64,000 nt of DNA from Teratosphaeria epicoccoides (GCA_021401465.1 JADDMT010000004.1:124001-188000), one strand, 5' to 3'; shown: positions 21,217 through 31,226, numbered from the stretch's first letter. Numbers and translations: made by a program. The notes: generated by a model not told the origin, from the sequence alone.

Positions 21217-22577
21217 TTACGTCTTACAACCATACGCCGCAAACGTAGAAGCTAAATTCGTCTCTACAAAGTTCGCGGCGGCGGCACTCTGCGCGACCAT
21301 CTGCAATGGAGATGTCGGCACACCGACAGCGATGGTCTGATACAGCAAGCACAAGCCCCCTGCCGCGCTCGCATTTTTCAGAGTCCCGTTCTCCACGAAG
21401 CCCGGGTAGTTGAGGCCAACGAAAGTGTTCGGAGCGCCCGTGTTGCCGCCTAGCGGTGTCGGGTACAGACTGTACTGCGTGAAGACCTGGCTGGCGATGA
21501 AAGGCAGCGAGAGGGCTCCAGGGCGATTGTACCAGTCTGGCGGAAGCGTCTCGTTGCGGTTATAGGTCCAGCTGTTGCCGCTTTGGGAGACACCCCAGAA
21601 GGATGCCATGTCAGGTACGGTTGGATTGGCGGTGCCGGATTTGAAATTGGCGAAGGAGTCCAGTGGGAGGAGGGAGGTGCCGAGCACGAAGAAGGCGAAT
21701 GGGCCGTTGAAGAATTGACTGTGCTTGTCAGCATGATCCCCCACGACTTACATTGCTCATGCATACCCATTTGTGTTCAGCGACTCGTTGTATCGCTGCT
21801 GGTCATACTTGGCCATACACTCGAGTGAAAACCCCTGGTTGGAGCATGTGTTGATCATCTCGCCAAACAGTCTACCGTTGACAGTATAAGCATCGCCAGT
21901 AGGGCTCAACGCGTAGTCCGTACGTGCCAACGATGCGTCTACCTCGAACTTATTGTGCGTCTGAAGCCCTGTGTTAGACATCGAGAGTCCACCAGTACAG
22001 CCGATGGACATGTCGCCGGTGACTGGGTCTCCGTCCTGCACGACACCCGTTGTTGCGACGAAGGCTGCGAGGTCCCGCTCCCAGTTGTACACGTTCTGGG
22101 CAGCATCTACCATCTCAGTATAGGTGGTGAGACCATCGTGGGAGATGAAATGGTGGTTCGCGAGCGTGTTTAAGCCCGGGCTGGTGGATCGGTCAGGTTC
22201 AAGTGACGTCGTGTGGCGTCCGCCAATCCTCGTGCGATATCTTACCAAGGACCACGAATATCGGTTGAGCTTGGCGCTTCATACGCGTGGGCTGTGTCGC
22301 CCTTCGCCGGGACCAGGACACCTCCCTTCCCAGTGCCTGGCAAGCCGTCTCTTGCGCCAGTGTAGTTACTGGGATAGATAGCACTGTAGGGCGCAGCACC
22401 TTGTCGAGTTGCATGAGCTGGACATATTCCTGCGTTCGCACGCTTCATCAATTGTGACGAAACGGCATCGCCAATACCTTGGCCAGTGCCGCCATCCGCG
22501 ATATCAAGGGCCCAAGGGTAGGCATGCGTTATGGCTGGAAGCAGGCCGTACGCCGTAAAAATACTGTAGCTACGCAT
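21217..22577 (-). CDS. secreted heme-thiolate peroxidase (chloroperoxidase/UPO family)
   Basis: Exons 22577-22246, 22180-21767 and 21718-21217 give 415 aa; introns are 65 nt (GTAAGA, CCTGAC, CCAG) and 48 nt (GTATGC, GCTGAC, ACAG). The signal peptide is MRSYSIFTAYGLLPAITHAY. Splicing across intron 1 creates the proximal heme-ligand motif GPCPGLNTLANH, with the cysteine at about residue 111; the codon is split by the intron. The downstream EVDASLARTD matches the EGD-S-R-D signature of unspecific peroxygenases and chloroperoxidases (metal site next to a heme propionate). RYNESLNTNGQFFNGPFAFF fits the distal helix with the acid-base Glu. Members use H2O2 for halogenation or oxygen transfer. The substrate is unknown. 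Confidence 0.9.
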
Positions 22578-23942
22578 GTTGAGTGATGCGCAAGAGGATG
22601 ACTGTCCAGGTGGTGAATGGACACCAGAGAAGGGCGAGAGTGGCCATCTTTATGTGGTTTACATCCGTCACGCAGTACATAGTACTGAGTAGTTCAAACT
22701 ATGCTGATGTCTTGCGGTGGAAATCAGCGTGGCCGAGGCATTATTGTCATGCCTGTCATTGGTCGGCTTTCATCTCGAACGTTTGGGATCACAACCCAAT
22801 CTTGCGAATCAGCGGAGCCTCAATTGCGGTCCTCCGGGGTTGATGGCTATAAGCATTAAAATTTCATAGATCCATATATGATGTTAGAATGCGAACCATG
22901 CTGGACAGCTGCTCACTAAGGGCCTTCTAGGTCATCATCGCTCCGAACGCAAGACGTGTCTGCCTCCCTCCTTTGCTTTTTGTGTACGTCAATCCATCTT
23001 CGTGCATTGTTATGGCCCATTGATCGCTCTTAATCGGCCCAGTCCTGTGCTCCGCCATATGAAGTGCCTCTCGAGTGAGTCGGCTGCAGTGCAATCGCGT
23101 CTCCTGATTCGTGACACCTTCACCGAGTCTGTGTCCACTGTACGAAGACGGTGAGGTGTCTGGGATCTTTCGCGGCGGCTCGGCATAGCCATGACCTTGT
23201 CGCCTGTCTGAGTGGCACCTATGCGGCGCGGGCGCCTCAGGTGTCCCGAACATGGTTGCGAGCCTATAATAAGACCACTTACTCACATGGACTCATGGTG
23301 CACTAGGCGCATCGCATTGTGACAATCCTGTAAGATGAGTAAGGGGAGCCAAACACCGTGTTGAAGTGAAGGATTGCGGCTTGCGTGGCATTCCAATCTG
23401 TCGAGTTGATTCTGGAGCGGAGTCGAAAGTTGGAAGCGCCGCCGGCGGCGCAGCACGCATATTTTCCGCTCAGGCAAAAACGAGAGGCATAGTGCTTCGA
23501 GGTTGGGGTCAAATATCTTCGACGGTCTTCCTATGTGTGAGAGGTACAAGTGTATCACTGACAGCCGACAGTTTGTTGCACGCGACACGGAGCTAAGCTT
23601 ATTCTGGGCGGCAGAAAGCAGGTGACGGAAGGACAATGTATGTTGACTGGCTCACTTCAGCAAGATGCCGAAGGAAGATGCAGATATGTGTGTCGTTGGA
23701 GGTATTCGGTCAAGGAATTATACGAGACCGGGTTCTGTCGCAGTCTGGCGCCCAATTTCCCACCAAAGTGCAGACTCCCATGAAAATCCTTTGCTACTGG
23801 CCTCATATATTAAGCGCTTGGTACAGCAATCCCCGAAATAATGCACATGATCGCCATCATGTTCAGACCAAACGTGGTTGCAAGCATCTCCAGCTCATCC
23901 TAATAGCCAGTCTCGTTTGTCTCGACCTGGAAGAGTCAGACA
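22578..23942. other. intergenic, no gene seen
   Basis: About 1.36 kb, AT-richer in parts (near 22840-22880 and 23800-23870), separate the peroxidase promoter from the 3' end of the membrane-protein gene. Frames up to about 130 codons occur, but none shows a domain. Confidence 0.5.
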
Positions 23943-24875
23943 TTATGATTCGAGGCTATTCTCCTGCGACGTGCAATGAAAACTGTCGCAATGGTATGCA
24001 AGACGCATTTGTTATTGAAACTCACGTACCATGAGGCTGGACTTCTCGGATTCATCCTCATGGCGTGGCAGAAGAGCACCAGACTTCTCAGACGTATGCG
24101 CAGCGGCAGCTGTCTGAGCAAACATCTTCAGAATGTTGCGCATGCGGGTATTGCCGAGCTCGATGTCGTCCAGTCTATCAGATGCAAAGTTGAAGGCGTA
24201 GCTAGCATCGAGCCAGGCGCACGCAGATCCGACGCAGGCCTCAAGAATTAGCCAGCGAATAAGTGTGTTATCAAAGCTTGGCCAGAAAGCCATGATGAGA
24301 TAAGACGCCATCGCCCATAGCTGAGCAGCATGAGTACTGTAGATCCTGGCAACCGGAACGTACTTCGACAGGGTTTTCGAGCCGTTCTTTGACGCAAAAC
24401 GGGTGAGAGCCCAAGTGGCAAAGAGCATCTGGGCAAGCGGGACCACCAGAAAGAACGACACGAATCCAGCAGTGGTAACAGCTACAACCACGACAAATTG
24501 CGCGATGAAGTCCCAGGTCCATGACTCCGGGTGTTCGGTAGCATCCTTGGTGAGGGCTGTGGTGCTGATGTACATATCGACCACAGCAATCATCATGAAA
24601 TTGACCATGTAAGCCCAAGCGACAGCGTAGTGGCGGCGGCAAGCCGTTTGGATGCAGCGATCGAACCGTGAAAAGAGACTACCGCGTTCTGAAGCAGAAG
24701 TCATGCCGGCGAGCTCCTTCCGGAGAGGTCTCATGGTGTGTATGTTGAGGATTGCAATCAAGCCGACAAGCATTGCGAGGCCGATGGTCATGCTGAGGGC
24801 GTAGTAGACGAAGCCTGATAGTGTACGCTCGACCCATTCGGCCTTCCAGTCTTCCATCACCAGATCGTGTTCCAT
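23943..24875 (-). CDS. polytopic membrane protein, unknown family
   Basis: The main frame from ATG 24875 encodes 287 aa, ending at 24012 if unspliced. A GTACGT donor after codon 282 (SSLM) and an acceptor CGTCGCAG at 23964 would remove 66 nt and end the protein in ENSLES, giving 288 aa and the extent shown. About five hydrophobic segments are visible: YYALSMTIGLAMLVGLIAIL, AWAYMVNFMMIAVVDMYI, FIAQFVVVVAVTTAGFVSFF, AQLWAMASYLIMAFWP and IRWLILEACVGSACAW. The tail is charged, with QTAAAAHTSEKSG. I do not recognise the family. It is probably an integral membrane protein of ascomycete-restricted distribution (inference). Confidence 0.65.
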
Positions 24876-25167
24876 GTTGTGCGGTATGCTTTGTTGCGAT
24901 GGAGGGTATGGTGTTCTTGGATGTCCGTATTATGTTCAGCCGGAGATGCCTTGAAGGAAAGCAGGTACTGGTGCTGCGGAAACATTCGACCATCGAACAA
25001 GGGCAGGCTGAGACTGTTGGCTATGTAACTAGAGCTGGAGAAGGCTGCAGCAGCTGGGGCTGTCCGAACGCGGAGCTTGGTAAATAATACGTCACTTGGC
25101 CCGTGTCAAGGCTTACTTAAGAGTTGAGGCATTAGCTCAGGCACTTTCACATGTAAAGGCTTTCCTC
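24876..25167. other. divergent promoter region
   Basis: About 290 bp lie between the divergent membrane-protein gene and the coiled-coil gene, probably a shared promoter. Nothing else is seen. Confidence 0.4.
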
Positions 25168-26289
25168 ATGAGTAAGTATGCTCTACATTCACACACAGAG
25201 CAGCATACGCCTAATGTTGGCACGCTACGACCCATGGACGAACCAAAGCCTCTCCCATCTTTCGCTCGCGCAGGGTCAAGCTTTCCTGCTATTAAACCTG
25301 TCCGCTCCCGTACCGATCCTCCCACAGCTGCTCGGCCAGAGAAGGAAAGGAATGTTCTGTCAAGGCGTTTACACTCGAATACTGTCAGTGGCAGGGTGAA
25401 CCTGTCTACATCCAACCACCACCATCACAGGCATCGCGACCGTGTCAGAGAGACTGTCCACTCCGCCACTGAGCTCAAGCCTCCCATCAGCTTCGATCTT
25501 TTGCGCCGTGACAAGAAGAGCCTCGATTCCAGCAGAGGAACAAGCAACAGCCATCCTTCACGAAAGCAACCGCGTGACATAGAAGAATGGCAGGCGCAGC
25601 AGCAGGCCCAGGCAGAGCGAGAGGCGCGGCGCAGGGTGAAACCTAAGGATGTTAAGAAAGCCAAGGCTGAGAATGCGCAGCGTGAGGAGCAGCTTAAGCA
25701 GAGTCTGAAGCAAGTCGAGGAGCTAGGCATGAGTAGCACGAGGCAGCTTGACGACACGTATTATGCAATTCTTGAGAAGGCGAGCATACTGCGATCCACG
25801 GTCGCGGGTCTGCAGCAGCTCGCAGAAGAGAGCCGGAGAATGCACAAGCAATTTGAGGAAGACACGCAAACTCTCGAGGAGGACACCAAGTCAAGCCTTA
25901 AGGCTTTTGGCGGGTTCGAGAAGCAGGAGCAGACGATCAATGAATTGGTCACTAGGCTGAAGGCCAGCAGGATCGAGACGCAGAAGCTGAATGAGAGATT
26001 AGAGGCTGCGAGAGACAGAGTAGAGGCGGTTGAAAAGAGGGAGAATGAGAGACAGTCGAAGCGCAGGAAGCAGTGGAATGCTACGTGGGGCTCTACAGTC
26101 GGCGTCATCGTGCTTCTGGTTGCCCTACTAGCATTCAGGAATTGTCGCGATGTCGTGCAGAGCCTGACTGGCGTTGGACAGTCGTTGGCTGCTGTTAGTG
26201 ATGCGGCCAACGAGCACGTATCGCGACTGCTGCCTCAGCCAAGTCCTAGTGAGGATCCGTACCTGCAGCGTTTGTTTGACGAGATATGA
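25168..26289 (+). CDS. coiled-coil protein with a C-terminal membrane anchor
   Basis: The frame from ATG 25168 gives 373 aa; an internal ATG at 25234 (MDEPKPLPSFARAG, 351 aa) starts a sequence that looks more like a real N-terminus. The first third is basic and disordered, with a His/Arg cluster (NHHHHRHRDRVRETVH). Long coiled coil follows, from about IEEWQAQQQAQAEREARRR to RVEAVEKRENERQS. One transmembrane helix (STVGVIVLLVALLAFRNC) lies about 55 residues from the C-terminus. The short tail ends EDPYLQRLFDEI. The topology suggests an ER or outer-membrane tether facing the cytosol. No known domain is recognised. Confidence 0.75.
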   Translation: MSKYALHSHTEQHTPNVGTLRPMDEPKPLPSFARAGSSFPAIKPVRSRTDPPTAARPEKERNVLSRRLHSNTVSGRVNLSTSNHHHHRHRDRVRETVHSATELKPPISFDLLRRDKKSLDSSRGTSNSHPSRKQPRDIEEWQAQQQAQAEREARRRVKPKDVKKAKAENAQREEQLKQSLKQVEELGMSSTRQLDDTYYAILEKASILRSTVAGLQQLAEESRRMHKQFEEDTQTLEEDTKSSLKAFGGFEKQEQTINELVTRLKASRIETQKLNERLEAARDRVEAVEKRENERQSKRRKQWNATWGSTVGVIVLLVALLAFRNCRDVVQSLTGVGQSLAAVSDAANEHVSRLLPQPSPSEDPYLQRLFDEI

Positions 26290-26613
26290 ATCTGGCGTAC
26301 GCTGCATCCTGGTCCCATTACAGCGGATAGCAGGATTTTATTCGTCACAAATTGCTCCTGATAACTTGCTGGTTGGCTTGCCATCCTCATCTCAGATCTT
26401 TCTTTTCTCACATCATCATACCACAAGTCTGGCACGGACGAGCATCCTTGCGATTCTAAACCTGAGATAGTCAGTATTGAAGAGCTCCGTGGTAGGCATG
26501 TCTTCCTCGGCTGCTGAAGCTGTGCTGCAGCCTGCCCGCGATGTGCGGCACTTCGTCGGGTCCTCAAAGATTAAGATCCTAACAACAACATGTCCGCCGC
26601 TCTGCCCAGCTTT
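26290..26613. other. intergenic upstream of the tRNA
   Basis: This is the 3' region of the coiled-coil gene and 5' flank of the tRNA-Arg gene. No protein-coding gene is seen. Confidence 0.5.
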
Positions 26614-26623
26614 GGCCTTGTGG

Positions 26624-26680
26624 GTAAGTTGACATACCTGTCGAGCTTCAGGTCAATGTTATCGCTAACCAAGATTGTAG
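26624..26680 (+). other. intron 1 of tRNA-Arg, spliceosomal type (57 nt)
   Basis: The donor is GTAAGT, the branch-like site GCTAACC ends about 14 nt before the acceptor TTGTAG, and total length is 57 nt. It lies between tRNA nucleotides 10 and 11, inside the D stem. Donor, branch site and length match the mRNA introns of the RBR-like gene (59 nt) and SPT2 (57 nt) in this window. There is no sign of a bulge-helix-bulge or of the 37/38 position used by tRNA splicing endonuclease. Confidence 0.88.
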
Positions 26681-26688
26681 CTCAATGG
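26678..26688 (+). promoter_or_regulatory. Pol III A box spanning the intron 1 acceptor
   Basis: TAGCTCAATGG matches the eukaryotic A-box pattern TRGCNNARYGG. Its first three bases are the last bases of intron 1 (TAG). The spliced RNA carries TGG at these positions instead. The DNA therefore has a continuous A box although the tRNA exon is split. Confidence 0.7.
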
Positions 26689-26720
26689 TAGAGTGCTTGA
26701 CTACGAATCAAGTGGTTGCA

Positions 26721-26731
26721 GGTTCGAGCCC
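26721..26731 (+). promoter_or_regulatory. Pol III B box
   Basis: GGTTCGAGCCC in the T arm matches the B-box consensus GGTTCGANNCC and lies whole within exon 2, between the two introns. The A-to-B distance is normal for a tRNA gene. Confidence 0.85.
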
Positions 26732-26733
26732 TG

Positions 26734-26792
26734 GTGAGTGAAGCTATAGTTCCCACCCAACCAACAAACCTCATTCTAATATATAAATTTAG
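26734..26792 (+). other. intron 2 of tRNA-Arg, spliceosomal type (59 nt)
   Basis: The donor is GTGAGT, the branch-like site TTCTAAT and the acceptor ATTTAG; total length is 59 nt. It lies between tRNA nucleotides 64 and 65, one base before the end of the T stem. Removing it restores the C65 partner of G49 and the complete 3' acceptor strand. Confidence 0.88.
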
Positions 26793-26824
26793 CCAAGGTC
26801 AAAACATGATCGTCACCAGATTGA

Positions 26825-26830
26825 TTTTTT
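26825..26830 (+). terminator. Pol III T-run terminator
   Basis: A run of six T lies 23 nt after the tRNA discriminator base, with a second run of five T at 26835-26839. This is the usual Pol III stop signal. It lies beyond exon 3, so a Pol III transcript would include both introns. Confidence 0.7.
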
Positions 26831-26839
26831 CACATTTTT

Positions 26840-27308
26840 GCATCTTCCAATCAAGTCTTGCACAAGTACCGGGATGTAGTAAACGCTGTCATAGCAGGTA
26901 CAGGATTTTGAACGACGTATATATTGTATGTCGACAGCCAGCCTACAACCAGCAGAGTCTGGGTGATGGCAGTTGACTTTCTCCCAAGAAGCTGAGCTGT
27001 GGAGTAGAACAAGCAGCATGGCGCACCGCGTGCGCTCTGACCTAGGCCTTATACCTCCAAATACCTCATCGGCAGTCGTGCACGATTTAGTAGTGATGGC
27101 CTCCGTTGTCCGTAAACGTTAGCCTCGGACGAATCGGCAGGGGCTTGTCAGGGACATATTGCTATTGTAACACGGGTTGAGCATCAACTGAGCTAATTCA
27201 TGCATTGAAGCAGAAGTACAATTCTCGCAACTTGCCTGGAACAGTCTTAAAGGACCGCATGCACGCGTTGCATGCGCCGAAATGTCTGCAAATACCTAAT
27301 GTATTGAA
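26840..27308. other. intergenic, no gene seen
   Basis: This lies between the tRNA terminator and a decayed gene. It is AT-rich near 26930 and nothing is supported. Confidence 0.5.
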
Positions 27309-29119
27309 CATGCCCTGTCTCATCGCACTTTTGAAGAGGTTCAAGGAGGCGAGCTGGCCTCTGATCGACGACCCCGACCTCTTTCTTGGGGTCATTCCTC
27401 AGCTAAGCAGACGACAATGGACCAGGAAGGAATATGAAGAAGTATCGCGTCTCACAGAGCGGTTGATTCGCCACAACCTCCACATCATCTGCTTTACGTC
27501 GCACTCCAAGTCAGAGGCGAAATTGAGACCAAGTGACTGCTCGGCGATTGAACGGCCTCTATGGGTGCTTTGGCAAGCCGCGAACGGCGCACTCCAACAC
27601 AGTACTCCAGATGAGCCTGTGGCTGGGCTCGACTCTGGTCAAGATCGGCGTAGTACCAAAGCATCATTCGCAGTCACAGTCGATCCTGTCAGCCTTGCAA
27701 GAAGCCACAGCGGTGTCAGAATTCTGGCTCGCCCTGCTGTCAACGGATCCGGAGGTTGCAAGCTTTGCGGCCGCGATGTATTGCGGCGTTGTCAAAACCC
27801 GACCCATGATTTTAACTGTCAGGAAGGGCTTCGCGGCTGCGTGGTCATCTCGACTTGGCAAGGCCGAAGATACTCATCATGCTTTGAGCATCAATGGGGA
27901 TGCTGGCCGCGAATTGGCTCACGAAGCTAGAGATCTTCTGACTGAGCTCGACGCTCAGGATCAAGAAAAACTCCAGGACATCGAGATGGCGGATTTTGAC
28001 ACAGTAGGTGACTTTAGTCATCGTGGAGCTGCTGAAGCTTTGGGGCGCGCGCTCAAGCAAGGCGACGTCGTGATGTTCAAGCGAGCAACAGAAGCGCTGC
28101 TTGCCGACGACAGAACCATTGACGTGCAAGACCTGTAGGAGGTCCTCAACGCCGGTCGTACTGCAGCGCAAGCAAGGAAAGACCTTGTCGCACGCGCCAG
28201 GTTGTTGCAATAGCACTGGAGGTTTATGCTCCTCCACTTCCCGCCTAGCAAGTACATGTGCTATCGTGGATTCCTTACTGCTGATGCTCTCAGCGCTCAG
28301 CAGCGTTCCCTCCAGATTACTGACAAACCGGATAATACTACTGATGCCACGCCAAACCAGGCAATGTCGTGCTGGCTCATGACTCGTCTGATCAGGCACG
28401 TCGAGAGAGAGGCGCGCACAAAGTCTGGCTGCGCTCCATCATGGATGTCTAGAGACCGGTTTTGGGAATTCGAGGGTCTGGGCACTGCTATCGCTTCGGC
28501 AAAAGTTTGGAGGATCCTGACCGACGACAGTGTCGCTAAGCGCAGCCTTGCCAACGCTCTTGCTCTGGAGTTCCGATCAGCTCTTGATATTCGGCAAGGC
28601 TATTAAGCATGAGACCAGGATTCATCCAAGCCTTGATCCAAGCGGAAGCACTTTTTCTTGTTGGCAAAGCACAGCCCGCTATCAAGATCGAAGAGGTATA
28701 CGATGAGCCTGGACTCATTCTTTCAACAGCCTCACTGGAGATTACCGGTCTGACAGACCAGCGTTCGGAAGTCAATCCCCTAATCAATATCGCCTTCGAG
28801 CTGGGCGGGAAAGTCGACCTTCAGATACCTGATTCTGGAGCGATGTTTTCGACTAGTCCCAGTAGATTTACGCGGCAAAATCTTCCACACGTCAGGTCAT
28901 CAGTATCCACAGCCTTTCGGGATCTTCGGCATATACGGAGGCGCTTTGGCGCGAGAGCACGTGGTCTTGACTATGTTCCTACCTGTTCATCATCCGGTGA
29001 CGGGTCAGGAGGTCGTAGCGAGCATCACACACCAGTCCAACGTTAACGAGGCCGACTCTATGCTCTGGAATGCGACATCTCTACGAGACAGTCCAAACCA
29101 AGCGGGACCAGGTTGGTGA
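27309..29119 (+). pseudogene. large decayed gene, unknown family (about 600 codons)
   Basis: Coding segments in succession make one protein across broken frames. From ATG 27309 it reads MPCLIALLKRFKEASWPLID and later RPLWVLWQAANGAL. At about 27600-27660 the frame shifts, then continues with ILSALQEATAVSEFWLALLS and AEALGRALKQGDVVMFKRAT. In-frame TAG codons sit at 28136 and 28211, and between them the frame reads AAQARKDLVARARLL. It continues with FMLLHFPPSKYM and RFWEFEGLGTAIASAKVW to 28606, shifts one base, gives IKIEEVYDEPGLILSTASLE, and shifts again near 28915 to FGIFGIYGGALAREHVVLTM, ending at TGA 29117. The helical pattern suggests an alpha-solenoid, but I cannot name the family. Three frameshifts and two stops make it non-functional. 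Confidence 0.65.
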
Positions 29120-29420
29120 CAAAGCAGATTACCGGATATACCGGATTAAGCCGAACGTAAGCGGCTGACGTGCTCGTACCTGAAACCTTATTTTATGCCT
29201 GAGTTCGATGTAAACATTTTGACGTCTGCGTTTCGTTGCCACCGTCTACATATCTAGCTATTCCTTCGATATCTCAGCAATCTGCTCTGTTCTCTTCGTT
29301 CCAGCATACAAAACAGCCACAGCCGGTTCCTCCATCCGTTGCGCATTTCTGTTTTAGCCGCCGCGCCACAGACCCTTGTCAGCAATATTTCCAGAGCCTA
29401 AACGACTCCCCCCGGGCAAG
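29120..29420. other. promoter and leader of CYS3
   Basis: This is the upstream region of cystathionine gamma-lyase. The frame is open from about 29376 but has no ATG before 29421. Pyrimidine-rich stretches are near 29265-29330. Confidence 0.4.
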
Positions 29421-30719
29421 ATGGCGATAACGGACCGTGCTGTCCCAATAGAGCCACCACCAAATGCTGCGTCGCCGGTCCAGCGCTTTGGAACCCTCGC
29501 GGTGCACGCCGGTGCCGAGTTGGACCAAGTCAGCGGTGCAGTCATTGCACCCATCTCCCTCAGTACCACATTCGGGCAGACTTCCGTAGGCGTGCCAATT
29601 GGCGAGCATGAATATACGAGATCGTCCAATCCAAACAGAGCAAACTTCGAGACATGCATAGCCTCACTTGAGCGGGCAAAGTACGCTCTGGCATATTCTT
29701 CGGGTTCAGCAACGACCGCAAATATCCTGCAAAGTCTCGCAGCCGGCAGCCATGTAGTTTCTGTATCAGACGTCTACGGTGGCACTCACAGATACTTCAC
29801 CAAAGTCGCGTCAGCACATGGTGTGCGAGTGACTTTCACGCCCTCTATCGAGACGGACATTGACGGTCTGATCACGGACGACACCAAGCTGATCTGGATC
29901 GAGACGCCTTCAAACCCGACACTGTCCTTGGTCGATATCGGAGTGGTCGCAGACATTGCGCACAGAAGAGGCATTATGGTCGTGGTTGACAACACATTCC
30001 TCTCGCCATACATACAGAATCCGTTAGAGCACGGCGCAGACATTGTCGTGCACTCTGTGACAAAGTACATCAATGGCCACTCAGATGTGCTCATGGGTGT
30101 GGCAGCTTTCAACTCTGATTCGCTGAATGAAAAACTAAAGTTCTTGCAAAATGCCATTGGAGCTGTTCCTTCGCCATTCGACTGCTGGCTGGCGCACAGA
30201 GGTGTCAAAACGCTGCACCTGCGCGCACGGGAAGCCAGCAAGAATGCACTGTCCGTTGCCAAGGCACTCGAGCGGAGCCAATATGTCATTGCGGTTAACT
30301 ATCCTGGCTCCGACTCGCACAAGCAACGCAAGATCGCATTAAAGCAGCATCGGGACGGCTTGGGTGGCGGCATGCTGTCCTTCCGAATCAAGGGTGGCAA
30401 GGAGGCTGCCGACCGTTTCTGCCAGGCGACAAGCATATTTACATTGGCCGAATCACTCGGCGGCATCGAGTCACTTTGTGAAGTGCCAGCTTCCATGACA
30501 CATATGGGAATCCCAGAAGAGGAGCGCGAAGCAGCGGGCGTCTTTGACGACCTGGTGCGCCTCTCCTGCGGAGTTGAAGACAGCGTCGACCTTGTCGCAG
30601 ATGTGCAACAGGCGCTGGAAAATGTAATCGTCGGCCAAAAGATCTCTAATGGTATCACGAACGGCAACGGGCATGCTCAAGATTCCTCTCATTCGCAGCA
30701 ACCTGTGGATCAACAGTAA
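29421..30719 (+). CDS. cys3: cystathionine gamma-lyase
   Basis: This single-exon gene of 432 aa starts at the ATG at 29421 (MAITDRAVP). It is a PLP enzyme of the Cys/Met metabolism family. Visible motifs are FGTLAVHAGAELDQVSGAV, PISLSTTFGQ, EYTRSSNPNRANFE, ALAYSSGSATTANIL, SDVYGGTHRYF, WIETPSNPTL, and VVVDNTFLSPYIQNPLEHGA. The PLP lysine is in HSVTKYINGHSD (about residue 215). SLGGIESLCEVPASMTH and VRLSCGVED close the domain. The reaction splits cystathionine to cysteine, 2-oxobutyrate and ammonia (reverse transsulfuration). Motifs and size favour this over cystathionine beta-lyase or gamma-synthase, but close paralogues cannot be excluded by eye. A Gln/Ser/His-rich tail ends the protein. Confidence 0.93.
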   Translation: MAITDRAVPIEPPPNAASPVQRFGTLAVHAGAELDQVSGAVIAPISLSTTFGQTSVGVPIGEHEYTRSSNPNRANFETCIASLERAKYALAYSSGSATTANILQSLAAGSHVVSVSDVYGGTHRYFTKVASAHGVRVTFTPSIETDIDGLITDDTKLIWIETPSNPTLSLVDIGVVADIAHRRGIMVVVDNTFLSPYIQNPLEHGADIVVHSVTKYINGHSDVLMGVAAFNSDSLNEKLKFLQNAIGAVPSPFDCWLAHRGVKTLHLRAREASKNALSVAKALERSQYVIAVNYPGSDSHKQRKIALKQHRDGLGGGMLSFRIKGGKEAADRFCQATSIFTLAESLGGIESLCEVPASMTHMGIPEEEREAAGVFDDLVRLSCGVEDSVDLVADVQQALENVIVGQKISNGITNGNGHAQDSSHSQQPVDQQ

Positions 30720-31226
30720 GGTGGCATTATCGTGTGACGGCGTTTGCATGGACAGGGTGGGCCTTATTGAGAGCCTAGATCACCAGTTGGCGTGTGCTAG
30801 ACCATAGAGGCAGTGTTACGACTCTTAGAAGCATCACGCTTATAGATTGCGCCAGCACATATAGGCTGATTCGAACGGTTTCGCGCGCTCTTGGCCTAGC
30901 TGAGCAGCTTTGAATGCTGATCGAGATTTTTCTTGGACGTGTGAAAGCGACAGGCTGTCATGCACAGTGCCACAGCATGTGAATCGAGGTAAACACAAAA
31001 CCATTTCCTTGACGCTATTTAACCTTTTGACAACTTCAACTATTTCAGCAATTACAATCTCCAGCACTTCGACAATTCTACACACCTTGGCCACTCCAAC
31101 GTTGCAACATTCGCTTGGTCACAAGCGAAGCAAAGAGCATTTACGATACTTCTCACGAGCCTTCCAAAGACACCCTTCACCTGAAGATCGACACACTTGT
31201 TCGAGTCTTCGAGTTCAAGACTCAAC
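30720..31226. other. intergenic, no gene seen
   Basis: This holds the CYS3 3' region and the promoter of the next gene. A CT/CA-rich leader lies just before 31227. Confidence 0.5.

Larger units (their letters stand above)
26614..26801 (+). tRNA. tRNA-Arg(ACG) interrupted by two GT-AG introns
   Basis: The tRNA exons are 26614-26623 (GGCCTTGTGG), 26681-26733 and 26793-26801 (CCAAGGTCA). Joined, they make a 72-nt tRNA. The acceptor stem GGCCTTG pairs with CAAGGTC at all seven positions (one G-U). The D stem is GCTC/GAGT with loop AATGGTA. The anticodon stem CTTGA/TCAAG encloses loop CTACGAA, anticodon ACG. The variable loop is TGGTT. The T stem GCAGG/CCTGC has loop TTCGAGC. T8, A14, G18, G19, T33, T54, T55, C56 and A58 are all present, and A15 can pair with T48. 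Without excision the acceptor stem collapses and the T stem has a mismatch, so the introns are needed for a functional tRNA. ACG would be read as ICG after deamination. Confidence 0.93.

Noticed and set aside
26671..26740. Intronless tRNA reading directly across 26671-26740
   Set aside because: The acceptor strands AAGATTG and TGAGTGA do not pair and G49 faces G65; only the double-spliced form gives a full cloverleaf.
29376..29420. Extra 15 codons at the start of CYS3
   Set aside because: It begins with TTG; ATG 29421 gives a normal N-terminus.
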